Notes: generated by a model not told the origin, from the sequence alone. A stretch of 64,000 nucleotides of DNA from Hyphomicrobium methylovorum (GCF_013626205.1 NZ_QHJE01000001.1:1116001-1180000), one strand, 5' to 3'. Counted from the first letter of the stretch, positions 53,007 through 63,054 are shown. Program-made: numbers and translations.

Positions 53007-54090
53007 CCGCTTTCCCGGGCATGACGAGCCTGCGATCTCGGCGCAGGGCTATGAGTCCTATGATGACCCCGTGGACGTTCCGTCCTCGATGGCATACGCG
53101 CGCCACGACGGTGGCGGATATCCCTCCGGCAACGAAACGACGAGCGATCTTTATGTGCCCGCGCGCAAGAGCGACAACGGGCGCAAGATGAAGGTGACGG
53201 CGCCGGTGGTGCCGCCGGGCTCCGTGACGGGGCGTTCGCTGACTCTCGTTATCGCCATCATGTGCTTCCTCGCCTGCCTGACAGCGGGCGCCGTCTGGAT
53301 GATCAAGGAATCGTCCGACGCCTGGCTTAAGGACATTTCCAGCGAAGTGACCGTTCAGGTCACGCCGCAGGAAAATGCCGATATCGAAAAAGCTGTGGCG
53401 GACGTCGTCAACTATCTCGAAAAGCAACATGGCATCGTTCACGCGCGGCCGCTGGGGCTCGAAGAATCCGCCGATTTGCTGCAGCCCTGGCTCGGCAGTG
53501 GAGACGCTCTCAAATCGCTGCCCGTTCCTCGGCTGATCGCTGTTGAAGTCGATCGCAATTCACCGCCGGACCTCACCGAAGTCGGCTCCGCTCTTAAACG
53601 CGATTTCAAAGGTGCATCGCTTGACGACCATCGGCGCTGGCAACACCAAATTCGCGCCGTCACCCGATCGCTGGCGCTTGGTGGCCTTGCCATTCTGGCG
53701 CTCGTCGGTGCGGCAACGACCGCCATCATCGTTTCTGCCACCCGCAGCGCCATGGCGTCCAACCGCGAGATCGTAGAGGTTCTGCATTTCGTTGGCGCGA
53801 CGGACAAGTTCATCGCGCGCGAGTTCGAAAAGCATTTTCTGCGTCTCGGGATCAAGGCTGGCATTGTCGGGGCGACGCTTGCCATGCTCGTTTTCATGGG
53901 CATGCCTACCATCACCGAATTGCTCGGGGGCGGGGCCGTCAGTGCCGTCGAGGTGCAGCGGCTGATCGGTGCCGGGTCGCTCGATGCTCTCGGCTATATT
54001 ATTCTGGGCCTCGTCGTGGTGACGATCGCGGGGCTGTGCATGATTACCTCACGCGTCGGGGTTTACCGCATCCTGAACGGCCGCCACTAA
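52990..54090 (+). CDS. ftsX: Cell-division membrane protein FtsX
   Basis: 366 residues. The cytoplasmic N-terminus of about 80 residues is unusually long and polar (many G, S, D and P), as in other Rhizobiales FtsX. TM1 at about 83-108 (LTLVIAIMCFLACLTAGAVWM), a periplasmic loop to about 220, then three transmembrane helices (LALGGLAILALVGAATTAII, the KAGIVGATLAMLVFMG helix and the last IILGLVVVTIAGLCMI). Pairs with FtsE; transmits ATP hydrolysis across the membrane to peptidoglycan amidase activators. Confidence 0.93.
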   Translation: MSASSSRFPGHDEPAISAQGYESYDDPVDVPSSMAYARHDGGGYPSGNETTSDLYVPARKSDNGRKMKVTAPVVPPGSVTGRSLTLVIAIMCFLACLTAGAVWMIKESSDAWLKDISSEVTVQVTPQENADIEKAVADVVNYLEKQHGIVHARPLGLEESADLLQPWLGSGDALKSLPVPRLIAVEVDRNSPPDLTEVGSALKRDFKGASLDDHRRWQHQIRAVTRSLALGGLAILALVGAATTAIIVSATRSAMASNREIVEVLHFVGATDKFIAREFEKHFLRLGIKAGIVGATLAMLVFMGMPTITELLGGGAVSAVEVQRLIGAGSLDALGYIILGLVVVTIAGLCMITSRVGVYRILNGRH

Positions 54091-54225
54091 CGGAGGCGCG
54101 GGACTGATGCGGGGGATTTTCGAGGCGGCCCGAATGGCCCAGATCGCACGGATCGGTGATAGAATCACCCGTGCGGATAGCTGGCGCACTTGCTTTTCCC
54201 GACGCCATCCCGCACCCATTTCGCG

Positions 54226-54870
54226 ATGAGAACGATTTGGAAATGGCTCGTTCTGTTGCTCGCGGTTTCGACGGCGGCGCTGGCGTTCGGGTTCGTGATC
54301 TTCGCGGTGACTGTTACGCGCGACGATGCTAGCGGCTTGGATAAAGCTGACGGCATCGTGGTGCTGACTGGTGGCGAACTCAGAATGGAAGCAGGCGCCA
54401 AGCTGCTCGGCGAAGGCCGCGCCAAGCGCATGCTGATTTCCGGCGTAAACCGAAAGGTTACGCGCGAAGAAATGCGGCGGCTGCTCAACCTTCAGACCGA
54501 TACTTTCAACTGCTGCGTCGACCTCGGCTATGAGGCGCTCGATACCGTTGGCAACGCGGATGAGACGCGGACGTGGGCAAAATCCAATGGCTATACGAAG
54601 CTCATCATCGTGACTTCGCGCTATCATATGCCGCGTAGCCTTGCGGAGCTGGCGCTGGCGATGCCGGGTGTGACGCTCATTCCCTACGCGGTGACGCCGC
54701 GGCGCGTGCCGGAGACAACGTGGTGGCTACACGCTTCGACGACGCGCGTGCTGCTTTCAGAATATCTCAAATATCTGCCAGCCATGGCGCGTCTGACCGC
54801 ACAACGGGTGCTCGATTGGCGCGACGGGGAATCAGTGGCAGCGGCCGGACCGAAGCATGCCGATGGCTGA
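54226..54870 (+). CDS. YdcF/ElyC/SanA-family membrane protein (DUF218)
   Basis: 214 residues from the ATG at 54226 (MRTIWKWLVLLLAVSTAALA), which begins directly with the membrane anchor; a TTG at 54190 gives a longer version. DUF218 core: DGIVVLTGGELRMEAGAKLLGEGRAKRMLISG (about 38-69), LGYEALDTVGNADETRTWAK, then LIIVTSRYHMPRSLAELALA. The family affects envelope polysaccharide and lipid-carrier metabolism. The gene overlaps plsC by 14 nt, so both are made together. Confidence 0.86.
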   Translation: MRTIWKWLVLLLAVSTAALAFGFVIFAVTVTRDDASGLDKADGIVVLTGGELRMEAGAKLLGEGRAKRMLISGVNRKVTREEMRRLLNLQTDTFNCCVDLGYEALDTVGNADETRTWAKSNGYTKLIIVTSRYHMPRSLAELALAMPGVTLIPYAVTPRRVPETTWWLHASTTRVLLSEYLKYLPAMARLTAQRVLDWRDGESVAAAGPKHADG

Positions 54871-55657
54871 TCAGACGTCTCAAGGTCCCGGCGCGGCCGT
54901 CATCATTCGTTCGCTGGTTTACGGCGGCGTCTTCTACATCGTCACCGCTTTGTATCTCGTGCTCGGCTCCTGGTTGCTTCTCGGGCCGCGTGCCTGGGCA
55001 ATGAAGGGACTCGAGCTTCATGGGCGGACTGCGGTCTGGCTACTCCGGTTGATCTGCGGAACGAAGTTCGAGGTGCGGGGTCAAGACAATCTGCCGAGTG
55101 GCGGATGCCTGGTCATCGCGAAGCATCAATCTGCGTGGGATACGTTCGGGCTTGTGCCGCTGTTTCGCGATCCCGCAATCGTGCTCAAGGACGAACTGAA
55201 GTGGATCCCGTTCTATGGCTGGTTCTGCATCAAGTTCGAGCACATTCTCGTTAAACGAGAGAAGGCGTCGGCGGCACTGAAGCGGCTCATCCAGGATGCC
55301 AGGCAGCGTCTGAGTGCGGGGCGCGAGGTTGTTATTTTCCCTGAAGGAACGCGCACCATTCCGGGCGCTGCGCCGGACTACAAGCCGGGCTACGTCGCGC
55401 TGTATGAGGCGCTTGGTGTCCCCGCGGTGCCGATGGCGCTCAACTCGGGCCTCTTCTGGCCGCGCCGCAGCCTGTGGCGCTACCCGGGGACGATCGTTGT
55501 CGAGTTTTTGCCAGCGGTCCCCCCTGGCCTGCCGCGCGCAGAATTCCGCGGACGCGTTGAGCGCGATATCGAGGCGGCGAGCCGGCGACTTATCGAGGAA
55601 GCGAGCCGCGAGCCCAATCCGCCGCCGCTGGCGATCTCCGCCACGCAGGCGAATTAG
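54857..55657 (+). CDS. plsC: 1-acyl-sn-glycerol-3-phosphate acyltransferase (LPLAT family)
   Basis: 266 residues; an alternative start is Met3. An N-terminal hydrophobic segment (about 17-45) anchors it in the membrane. The four acyltransferase blocks are present: KHQSAWDTFG with the H-x4-D dyad (His90, Asp95), the FEHILVKREKAS region, VVIFPEGTRTIPGA and VPAVPMALNSG. It acylates lysophosphatidic acid in phospholipid synthesis. It overlaps the YdcF gene, an order shared with many Hyphomicrobiales. Confidence 0.9.
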   Translation: MPMADQTSQGPGAAVIIRSLVYGGVFYIVTALYLVLGSWLLLGPRAWAMKGLELHGRTAVWLLRLICGTKFEVRGQDNLPSGGCLVIAKHQSAWDTFGLVPLFRDPAIVLKDELKWIPFYGWFCIKFEHILVKREKASAALKRLIQDARQRLSAGREVVIFPEGTRTIPGAAPDYKPGYVALYEALGVPAVPMALNSGLFWPRRSLWRYPGTIVVEFLPAVPPGLPRAEFRGRVERDIEAASRRLIEEASREPNPPPLAISATQAN

Positions 55658-55729
55658 CTGCGAATTCTCGAATATCGGCAGAATTTTTTGGGTTGTAGGT
55701 CGCGAAGGGGCTTGCGCATTTCTGACATA

Positions 55730-55744
55730 GAACATATAGTGAAC
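55730..55744. promoter_or_regulatory. LexA-type SOS box (GAAC-N7-GAAC) upstream of the ribonucleotide reductase gene
   Basis: GAAC (55730-55733), seven bases ATATAGT and GAAC (55741-55744) match the LexA operator known for Alphaproteobacteria exactly. It ends 12 bp before the ATG at 55757, so a bound repressor would cover the initiation region. Ribonucleotide reductase genes are plausible SOS targets. Based on the sequence match only. Confidence 0.6.
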
Positions 55745-55756
55745 AATCATTTGTGA

Positions 55757-58210
55757 ATGGCCTTCGCGATCCCCATATTTGGACGTGTCATGCCCGTTTC
55801 TTCGCTCCAGCTGCCTGCCATTTCCGACGCCATTTGGCGGCGCAAGTATCGCTTTGCCGGATCGGCGGAGCGGCCTGCGGACGAAACCGTGGAAGACACG
55901 TTCCGGCGCGTAGCGGAAGCTGCGGCATTCGCTGAAAAGGGCGGCGAACGCGAGCAACAGAAATGGGCTGAGGCTTTCTACGAGGCGATGGCGGATTTCG
56001 GCTTTCAGCCTGCGGGGCGCATCCTCGCGGGAGCTGGGACGGATCGCAACGTCACGCTCTTTAACTGCTTCGTTCTGGGGACGATCCCCGACGATCTCTC
56101 CGGCATCTTCGATAGCGTCAAGGAAGCGGCGTTGACGATGCAGGCCGGTGGCGGCATCGGGCACGATTTCTCGACGCTTCGGCCGCGCGGCGCGGCTGTG
56201 AAGAGCATCGGCGCGGATGCGTCTGGTCCTGTCAGCTTCATGGACGTTTGGGACGCGATGTGTCGGACGATTATGTCGGCGGGTCAGCGGCGCGGCGCGA
56301 TGATGGCGACGCTCAGGTGCGATCATCCCGACATTGAGGATTTTATCGCGGCCAAGGCGCAGTCGGATCGCTTGCGGAATTTCAACCTCTCCGTTCTCGT
56401 CACCGACCTGTTCATGGATGCGGTGCGGACGGGTTCATCCTGGGATCTGGTTTTCGAAGGGAAGGTCTACAAGACCGTCGACGCGCGGGCGCTATGGGAC
56501 AAGATCATGCGCGCGACGTATGATTATGCCGAGCCCGGCGTGATCTTCATCGACCGGATCAACGCGCTCAACAATCTCTCCTATTGCGAGACGATCGCGG
56601 CGACCAATCCGTGCGGGGAGCAGCCGTTGCCGCCCTACGGCGCATGCCTCCTCGGCTCGATCAATCTTGCGCGGCTGGTGATCGATCCCTTTACGCCGAA
56701 CGCGCGTATTGACGTTGCAAAGCTTGAAGCGCGCGTCGCGACCGCTGTTCGGTTTCTCGACAACGTCATCGATATTTCCCGCTACCCGCTGACGGCGCAG
56801 GCGGAAGAAGCGCGCGCGAAGCGGCGCATCGGGCTCGGTGTTACGGGGCTGGCCGATGCCTTGATCTTTCTTGGCCTCCCCTACGGAAGTCCTGAGGCGC
56901 GTGAGCGCGCGGCGGAATGGATGGCCATCATTCAAAACGGCGCTTATCGCACGAGTGCGGCCCTCGCCGCGGAGAAGGGACCATTCCCGCTCTACGACGC
57001 GCAAGCTTTTCTTGACCGGCCGAATATCGCGAAACTCGATCCTGATGTGCGCGCAGCTATTGCCGCGCACGGCATACGCAACGGCTGTCTGACGTCGATT
57101 GCACCGACGGGTACGATTTCGCTTCTGGCCGGAAACGTGTCGAGCGGTATCGAGCCGGTCTTCGATTTCGTTTTCCAGCGCCGCGTTCTTGGCACCGACC
57201 GCACGGCGCAAGAGGAAACGGTTGAAGACTTCGCGCACCGCTTGTTCCGCGAACGTCTTGGAGAGGAAACGCCGCTGACGCCAGCGTTCGTGACGGCGGA
57301 GACATTGCAACCCGCCGAGCATGTCGCCATGCAGGCGGCGCTGCAGCCCTATGTCGACAGCGCTATTTCAAAGACGGTCAACTGTCCGGAAGACATCAGC
57401 TTCGAGCGCTTTCGCGACATCTACGTCGAAGCCTATGATTTAGGCCTTAAGGGTTGCACGACCTACCGACCCAACCCTGTAACGGGCGCCGTGCTCTCGC
57501 GCGCGCCCGCGCCTTCAGCCACCGAGAGTTCTGCACCGGCACAGTCTGGCGTCACTCCCCTCGCCCACTCTTCGCCCGCTGATGCGTCTGCGCGATCAGG
57601 CGATGTTGTCTACATGACGAAGCCGCTTGAGCGGGACGCGGCACTCGAAGGCGTCACCTACAAAATCAAATGGCCCGCGAGCGCGCACGCGCTTTACGTC
57701 ACCATCAACGACATCGTCCGCGACGGGCGCCGGCGTCCGTTTGAAATTTTCATCAATACCAAAAACCTCGAGCACTACGCGTGGACGGTGGCGCTGACGC
57801 GGATGATCAGCGCTGTCTTCCGGCGGGGCGGCGACGTGGCATTCGTTGCCGAGGAGTTAAAGGCGGTGTTCGATCCCGAGGGCGGGCGCTTCATGGACGG
57901 GCGATATGTTCCGAGCCTGCTCGCGGCCATCGGCGACGTTATCGAACAGCACTTGCACCATATCGGGTTTCTCGCAGGGGGCGAAGCGGACAGCGAAAAT
58001 CTGCCCGATGCACAGCGGCGTTCAGCTTCGGCTTCGCCACTCATCTCCGAAGCCGGTGGACATCCGCAGAACGCTACGGTGGGTGCCGCCGGTGTACACG
58101 GTCCATCGCTCACGGGCGCGCGTGCTTGCCCCCAGTGCGGAGAGCGGTCTTTACGAATGATTGAGGGTTGCTGGACGTGCGCGAGCTGCTCTTACTCGCG
58201 ATGCGGTTGA
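55757..58210 (+). CDS. nrdJ: Adenosylcobalamin-dependent ribonucleoside-diphosphate reductase (class II)
   Basis: 817 residues; ATG at 55757, with a second in-frame Met12 as an alternative. Class II features: GRILAGAGTDRNVTLFNCFV (about 90-109), AGGGIGHDFSTLRPRG, the finger loop catalytic motif NPCGEQPLPPYGACLLGSINLARL from Asn284 (with the Cys of N-x-C-x-E and Glu288), and IAPTGTISLLAGNVSSGIEP. The C-terminal tail holds a zinc-ribbon CPQCGERS ... CWTCASC with a Cys pair for reduction by thioredoxin. It makes deoxyribonucleotides without oxygen, using B12. A probable LexA box lies just upstream, and the gene seems to stand alone. Confidence 0.94.
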   Translation: MAFAIPIFGRVMPVSSLQLPAISDAIWRRKYRFAGSAERPADETVEDTFRRVAEAAAFAEKGGEREQQKWAEAFYEAMADFGFQPAGRILAGAGTDRNVTLFNCFVLGTIPDDLSGIFDSVKEAALTMQAGGGIGHDFSTLRPRGAAVKSIGADASGPVSFMDVWDAMCRTIMSAGQRRGAMMATLRCDHPDIEDFIAAKAQSDRLRNFNLSVLVTDLFMDAVRTGSSWDLVFEGKVYKTVDARALWDKIMRATYDYAEPGVIFIDRINALNNLSYCETIAATNPCGEQPLPPYGACLLGSINLARLVIDPFTPNARIDVAKLEARVATAVRFLDNVIDISRYPLTAQAEEARAKRRIGLGVTGLADALIFLGLPYGSPEARERAAEWMAIIQNGAYRTSAALAAEKGPFPLYDAQAFLDRPNIAKLDPDVRAAIAAHGIRNGCLTSIAPTGTISLLAGNVSSGIEPVFDFVFQRRVLGTDRTAQEETVEDFAHRLFRERLGEETPLTPAFVTAETLQPAEHVAMQAALQPYVDSAISKTVNCPEDISFERFRDIYVEAYDLGLKGCTTYRPNPVTGAVLSRAPAPSATESSAPAQSGVTPLAHSSPADASARSGDVVYMTKPLERDAALEGVTYKIKWPASAHALYVTINDIVRDGRRRPFEIFINTKNLEHYAWTVALTRMISAVFRRGGDVAFVAEELKAVFDPEGGRFMDGRYVPSLLAAIGDVIEQHLHHIGFLAGGEADSENLPDAQRRSASASPLISEAGGHPQNATVGAAGVHGPSLTGARACPQCGERSLRMIEGCWTCASCSYSRCG

Positions 58211-58523
58211 CGCGCTGGCATTAACCTCAGACCGGGCACTCTTTCGTGTCCTTTGTCCGCTCTCGCCGCATCAACGCCGAACATTTTCCCGTTGAACGCC
58301 TCATGTGTTAGCGCGCGTTGAGAATTTCGGCCGCGGAACGCAGCCGGACGAGACAAAGCTGTGCACAATTTGAGTCGTTCTCAACACCTCATTGACCACG
58401 CCGAGCGCCGTCCCCCCGGCCCGTCAAATTTTCGATCCAAAGTTCACGATTCCTCACACTGGGGACGGTATCAAAGACTCAAAAGCAGTCTACGGCGGAA
58501 TTCGCCGATCAGGGGTGTGCGTT
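58211..58523. other. Intergenic region after the ribonucleotide reductase gene
   Basis: 313 bp. A pair of distant inverted words GTTGAGAA (near 58318) and TTCTCAAC (near 58379) is about 60 bp apart; their meaning is unclear. An upstream in-frame extension of the next gene to 58392 covers part of it but lacks support. Confidence 0.35.
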
Positions 58524-58949
58524 ATGAGTGCCGATATCATTTGGCTGGCCGATGTTCGTATGCGGCGTGAGGGTCTCGTGTCCGAGCAGGCCAGCGAGCC
58601 CGCGTCAGTGCCGGTTTCTGAATCTTCGCCGCGATTCCATTTCTGGACCGGCGCTTCGGGCAAGCGGTATGTGCATACGGTGTACAGCGTGTTCGATTGT
58701 CCGACGCTGGAAGACGCGAACTACATTCTCGTTCGCCGCTCGAATAAAGCGACACGCAGCGTGCTCGCGATTGGTCGTCTTTCCAATCACTGCGCGACGA
58801 CGAACCTCGCTGAAATCCGTCAGCATGCGTCTTCACTGAACGCTGACGAGGTGCACATTCACCTGCTGGCTTCGACGCCGCAAGAAGCGCGTGCCGTCGA
58901 AACTGATCTCATCACGGCGCAATTTTCGATTGGGCCGCGCTCGGCCTGA
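58524..58949 (+). CDS. Conserved hypothetical protein, possibly GIY-YIG-like fold
   Basis: 141 residues from the ATG at 58524 (AGGGG at 58511-58515); a longer frame from 58392 has a poor N-terminus. Opening MSADIIWLADVRMRREGL, a variable S/E/P-rich stretch, then FHFWTGASGKRYVHTVYSVF and TLEDANYILVRR...SVLAIGRLS, an alpha/beta order that resembles the GIY-YIG layout, with EIRQHASSL and AVETDLITAQF near the C-terminus. The Y/G/R/E catalytic set is not complete, so nuclease activity is uncertain. Convergent with tyrA. Confidence 0.64.
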   Translation: MSADIIWLADVRMRREGLVSEQASEPASVPVSESSPRFHFWTGASGKRYVHTVYSVFDCPTLEDANYILVRRSNKATRSVLAIGRLSNHCATTNLAEIRQHASSLNADEVHIHLLASTPQEARAVETDLITAQFSIGPRSA

Positions 58950-58960
58950 TCTCTTTGCTT

Positions 58961-58983
58961 GGCGCTGGCGACTCCGCCAGCGC
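58961..58983. terminator. Hairpin between convergent genes, related to the 41.8-kb palindromic repeat
   Basis: GCGCTGGCG (58962-58970), loop ACTC, CGCCAGCGC (58975-58983) make a perfect 9-bp stem, followed by TTT rightward. The core words (TTGGCGCTGGCG-ACTC and CGCCAGCGC) match the repeats at 41717-41899 but lack their longer loop. It probably ends transcription of the gene at 58524 and of tyrA. Confidence 0.6.
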
Positions 58984-59009
58984 TTTCACTCGTGCTTCGA
59001 AAGATGCGA

Positions 59010-59963
59010 TCAGCTCGATCGCTCTTTCGTGCCGTGGCGGCCGAAGTCAGGCTGCGGCGTGTCCTGGCTCGCCTGAATGATGCCGCGCCGAACCGAGCGT
59101 GCATCCGTAAATGTCTTTTCCAGCATGTCTCCATCGCCGAAGCGAATGGCGCGCTGAAGGGCGACCAAGTCTTCCGAGAAGCGGCCGAGCATTTCGAGCA
59201 CCGCTTCCTTGTTATTCAGAAACACGTCGCGCCACATCACCGGATCGGATGCAGCAATGCGCGTGAAATCGCGGAAGCCGCCAGCCGAGAATTTGATCAC
59301 CTCGCTGTCGGTCACGCGTTCGAGGTGCGCGGCCGTATTGACGATGTTGTAGGCGATGAGATGCGGAACGTGGCTCGTTATCGCGAGCACGAGGTCGTGG
59401 TGCTGTGGCGACATCATCTCGACGCGTGAACCGAGCGCTTCCCAGAACGTGACGAGCTTCGCGAGTGCCGTTTTATCGGCTGTGTCGTCAGGTGTCAGAA
59501 TGCACCAGCGTCCATCGAAGAGCTCGGCGAAGCCTGCTTCAGGTCCCGATTGCTCGGTGCCCGCAACGGGATGCCCGGCGATGAAATGAACGCCTTCGGG
59601 AATGTGCTGCCCGATTTCGCGCACGGGCGCGGCCTTGACTGAGCCGACGTCGGACACGATTGCGCCCGGTTCGAGATGCGGACCGATTGCTGCGGCGATC
59701 TTCTCGTACGTTCCGACCGGCGAACACAGGATAACGAGGTCTGCATCTTTCACGGCGTCAACCGGGTCCGCAAATGCCTGCGAGACGAGGCCCAGCCGAA
59801 CTGCGGCTTCGCGCGTTGCGGCGCTTGGCGAACAGCCGACGATATCTCCCACAACGCCCGCCCGCCGCGCGGCGTGGCTGATCGAAGAGCCGATGAGGCC
59901 TATCCCGATGAGCGCCAGGCGCTTGAACATCGGCGTGGCCGGTTTGTTTTTTGCTTCACTCAT
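59010..59963 (-). CDS. tyrA: Prephenate/arogenate dehydrogenase
   Basis: 317 residues. N-terminal NAD(P)-binding motif LALIGIGLIGSSISHAARRAGV (about 15-36), then VILCSPVGTYEKIAAAI, VSDVGSVKAAPVREIG (about 98-113) and FIAGHPVAGTEQSGPEAG (about 121-140) with the conserved H-P-x-x-G-x-E that binds substrate. It makes tyrosine precursors from prephenate or arogenate. Its ATG overlaps the hisC stop by one base (TGATG), a pairing common in Alphaproteobacteria. Cofactor preference not resolved. Confidence 0.91.
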   Translation of the reverse strand: MSEAKNKPATPMFKRLALIGIGLIGSSISHAARRAGVVGDIVGCSPSAATREAAVRLGLVSQAFADPVDAVKDADLVILCSPVGTYEKIAAAIGPHLEPGAIVSDVGSVKAAPVREIGQHIPEGVHFIAGHPVAGTEQSGPEAGFAELFDGRWCILTPDDTADKTALAKLVTFWEALGSRVEMMSPQHHDLVLAITSHVPHLIAYNIVNTAAHLERVTDSEVIKFSAGGFRDFTRIAASDPVMWRDVFLNNKEAVLEMLGRFSEDLVALQRAIRFGDGDMLEKTFTDARSVRRGIIQASQDTPQPDFGRHGTKERSS

Positions 59964-61078
59964 CAGGCGGCGCCTTTGAGGTATTCAGCCAGCGCCGCGA
60001 TTGCGCGGGTGTTGTCGGCTTCCGAACCAATGGTCATGCGAAGCGCGTTCGGAAATCCGTATGCGCCGACACGGCGTAGAATGACGCCTTTCGATTTCAG
60101 ATGTTCGTCGGCACCGGCGGCGGTTTTCTTGCTGCCTTCCGGGAAGTGGAAGAGCACGAAATTGGTCACGCTCGGCGTGACCTTCAAACCGAGGCGCTCA
60201 AGATCGTTCACGACGCGCGGCAGCCATTCGTCGTTGTGGCTCTTCGCATGTTCCATGTGCGCGATGTCGGCGATCGCGGCGGCTCCAGCGGCGATCGCCG
60301 GGGCCGACATATTGAACGGCCCGCGAATGCGATTGAGCACGTCTGCCACGTTCTCCGGGCAGTAGGCCCAGCCGACACGCAGAGCCGCGAGCCCATGGAT
60401 TTTGGAAAACGTGCGCGTCATGACCGTGTTCGTCGTCGTGGCGACGAGTTCGACGCCCGCTTCGTAGTCATTGCGGCTGACGTATTCTGCGTACGCTGCG
60501 TCGAGCACCAGGAGAATGTCGGGCCGCAGACCGGCGCGCAGGCGGCGCACTTCGTCGATCGGGATGTATGTTCCCGTTGGATTGTTCGGATTGGCCATGA
60601 ACACAACGCGCGTGCGATCGGTTACGCGCGCGAGGATCTCATCCACGTCAGTCTTCAGGCCGCGTTCGGGCGCGATGACCGGCGTTGCGCCGTTGGTGAG
60701 AATGGCAATGCGGTACACCAGAAATCCGTGCTCGGTGTAGATCGCCTCATCGCCCGGTCCAAGGTAAGCGCGGGCCAAAAGCCCCAGGAGTTCGTCGGAC
60801 CCGGAGCCGCAGACAATGCGCCCGGCATCAAGGCCGTAGCGGGCGGCGATTGCACGACGCAAAGCGGTTGCCTGACCGTCAGGATAACGCTCGAGAGACG
60901 CTGCCGACGACTGGAATGCGGCGATTGCGGCTGGGCTCGGGCCAAGCGGCGTTTCGTTCGACGACAGCTTCGCTGGCTCGACTGAACCCAACGTTTTACT
61001 TTCGCCGGGCACATAGGCCTCAATATCAAGGATTCCCGGACGGGCGATCGGAGCCGTCGTCACCATATTTTGAACCAT
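59963..61078 (-). CDS. hisC: Histidinol-phosphate aminotransferase
   Basis: 371 residues from the Met at 61078; Met starts at 61117 or 61066 are also possible and none has a clear ribosome-binding site. Fold type I PLP enzyme: [20 protein letters not shown] near the N-terminus, [43 protein letters not shown], and the PLP lysine in [20 protein letters not shown]. In this position before tyrA it often acts on both histidinol phosphate and aromatic keto acids. Divergent from metX. Confidence 0.91.
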   Translation of the reverse strand: MVQNMVTTAPIARPGILDIEAYVPGESKTLGSVEPAKLSSNETPLGPSPAAIAAFQSSAASLERYPDGQATALRRAIAARYGLDAGRIVCGSGSDELLGLLARAYLGPGDEAIYTEHGFLVYRIAILTNGATPVIAPERGLKTDVDEILARVTDRTRVVFMANPNNPTGTYIPIDEVRRLRAGLRPDILLVLDAAYAEYVSRNDYEAGVELVATTTNTVMTRTFSKIHGLAALRVGWAYCPENVADVLNRIRGPFNMSAPAIAAGAAAIADIAHMEHAKSHNDEWLPRVVNDLERLGLKVTPSVTNFVLFHFPEGSKKTAAGADEHLKSKGVILRRVGAYGFPNALRMTIGSEADNTRAIAALAEYLKGAA

Positions 61079-61207
61079 TATGAAGAGTTGCGATTGGCCG
61101 CGCATTGATAGGGGCATCGGTACTTGAAATCAAAGTCTAATGTGACTTAATCGACGCTCGGTCCGGCGCACCGCCCGGCCCTTAACCCATGAGAAACCGG
61201 CCAATAC

Positions 61208-62413
61208 ATGAGCGCCGCACCGCCTGACGTTATTGCCTCGGTTGCCCGGCAACACTCGGAAGTGCACACGCCGTCGAGCCAGGTGGTGCATTTCGACGCG
61301 AGCGCGCCGCTGCGTCTGGCGTGCCAGCAGGATCTGGCGCCGTTTTCGATCGCTTATGAGACTTACGGCGAACTGAATGCGGACAAATCCAACGCCATTC
61401 TCATCTGCCATGCTTTGACGGCCGATCAGTACGTTGCCAGTCGTCACCCGATCACGGGCAAACCCGGCTGGTGGGCGAACATTATCGGGCCGGGAAAACC
61501 CATCGATACGGACCGCTTCTTCATCATCTGCACGAATGTGCTCGGCGGATGCATGGGGTCTACCGGTCCTGCGTCCATTAATCCGAAAACGGGAGAACCC
61601 TACGGGCTGCAGTTTCCCATCATCACCATCGGCGACATGGTGGAAGGGCAGGCGCGCCTGATGGATCACCTCGGCATCGATCAGCTTTTCGCGGTGGTCG
61701 GCGGTTCCATGGGCGGCATGCAGGTTCTGGAATGGGCATCGCGCTTCAAGGATCGCGTGTTCGCTGCCGTGCCCATTGCAACGGCGGCGTGGCATTCGTC
61801 GCAGAACATTGCGTTTCATGAAGTTGGCAGGCAGGCCGTTATGGCTGACCCGGATTGGGCCGGCGGAAACTATCACGCCGAAGGTAAGGTTCCGCGCAAC
61901 GGTCTCGCCGTGGCGCGCATGGCGGCGCACATCACATATCTTTCCGAGGATGCGTTGCATCGAAAGTTCGGCCGCGCGCTTCAGGATCGTTCGTCGCTGA
62001 CATTCTCGTTCAACGCTGACTTTCAGGTGGAGAGCTATCTGCGCCATCAAGGTTCGACGTTCGTCGATCGCTTCGATGCAAATAGCTATCTCTACATCAC
62101 GCGTGCGCTGGACTATTTCGATTTACGCGAAGGCCGCGACGGCGTGCTGGCGAATGCGTTTCGTGGAACGCAGACCCGGTTCTGCATTGTGTCGTTCACA
62201 TCCGACTGGCTGTATCCGACGCGCGAGAGCCGCCGCATCGTGCAAGCTCTCAATGCGGTTGCCGCCAACGTGTCGTTCGTCGAGATCGAGAGCGACAAGG
62301 GGCATGACGCGTTCCTGCTCGAAGAGCCGACCTTCCACGCCACCGTTAAGGGCTTCCTGAATGCCGCCGCGCTGAAGCGCGGATTGCCCCCGGCGACGGA
62401 GACCACGGCATGA
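61208..62413 (+). CDS. metX: Homoserine O-acetyltransferase (MetX; possible succinyl donor use)
   Basis: 401 residues. Alpha/beta hydrolase fold with [15 protein letters not shown], nucleophile elbow [14 protein letters not shown] (Ser167 of G-x-S-x-G), and the C-terminal [12 protein letters not shown] plus [10 protein letters not shown] with the catalytic Asp and His. It acylates homoserine with acetyl-CoA (or succinyl-CoA, as shown for some MetX proteins) at the first committed step of methionine synthesis. The metW start overlaps its stop by 4 nt (ATGA). Confidence 0.93.
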   Translation: MSAAPPDVIASVARQHSEVHTPSSQVVHFDASAPLRLACQQDLAPFSIAYETYGELNADKSNAILICHALTADQYVASRHPITGKPGWWANIIGPGKPIDTDRFFIICTNVLGGCMGSTGPASINPKTGEPYGLQFPIITIGDMVEGQARLMDHLGIDQLFAVVGGSMGGMQVLEWASRFKDRVFAAVPIATAAWHSSQNIAFHEVGRQAVMADPDWAGGNYHAEGKVPRNGLAVARMAAHITYLSEDALHRKFGRALQDRSSLTFSFNADFQVESYLRHQGSTFVDRFDANSYLYITRALDYFDLREGRDGVLANAFRGTQTRFCIVSFTSDWLYPTRESRRIVQALNAVAANVSFVEIESDKGHDAFLLEEPTFHATVKGFLNAAALKRGLPPATETTA

Positions 62414-63054
62414 GCCAAGCAGATCTCTTCACAACCGACGGTGCGAAAGCCCGCGTCGATCACATGCTGATTGCCGAGATGGTGGAAGCGGGATCGCGTG
62501 TGCTCGATGTTGGCTGCGGCGACGGAGAGTTGTTGCGGCTGCTGTCGGAAAAACGCGGCGTCGACGGACGCGGGGTCGAACTTCAACGCGACAAGGTCAA
62601 TGCCTGCGTGGCGCGCGGACTATCGGTCATTCAGGGCGACGCGGACCGCGATCTGGACAACTATCCCGATCAAGCCTTCGATTATGCGATCCTGTCGCTG
62701 ACGATTCAGGCGACGCGAAAACCGCAGACCGTGCTGGAAAATCTTCTTCGCATCGGCAAGCGCGCCATCGTTTCGTTTCCGAACTTCGGGCATTGGCGCG
62801 TGCGCTCTTCTCTGGCGTTCGGCGGACGCATGCCGGTCAACGATAACTTGCCCGATCTTTGGTATCTGACGCCGAACGCGCATCTCTGCACAATTCGCGA
62901 CTTTGCGGATCTTTGCGAGCGCATCGATGCAAAGGTGGAGCGCGCGGTGGCGTTCAGCGACTATGGCCGGCCGCTGCCGATCAAATGGTCGCTTTCGATG
63001 CAGAACCTGTTTGGGGAAAAGGCCGTGTTTCTGCTGCGAAGCTCATCGAGCTAA
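62410..63054 (+). CDS. metW: Methionine biosynthesis protein MetW
   Basis: 214 residues. Methyltransferase-like SAM-binding fold: [29 protein letters not shown] (about 31-58), [30 protein letters not shown] and a later [21 protein letters not shown], diagnostic of MetW. Works with MetX as a heterodimer to support homoserine acylation. Overlaps metX, and its 3' end overlaps the convergent gene at 63051. Confidence 0.91.
   Translation: MSQADLFTTDGAKARVDHMLIAEMVEAGSRVLDVGCGDGELLRLLSEKRGVDGRGVELQRDKVNACVARGLSVIQGDADRDLDNYPDQAFDYAILSLTIQATRKPQTVLENLLRIGKRAIVSFPNFGHWRVRSSLAFGGRMPVNDNLPDLWYLTPNAHLCTIRDFADLCERIDAKVERAVAFSDYGRPLPIKWSLSMQNLFGEKAVFLLRSSSS

Noticed and set aside
61118-61207. Possible SAM-II-type riboswitch before metX
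   Set aside because: The conserved SAM-II words and pseudoknot pairing could not be found; only short GC-rich stems are visible. A covariance-model search would decide it.
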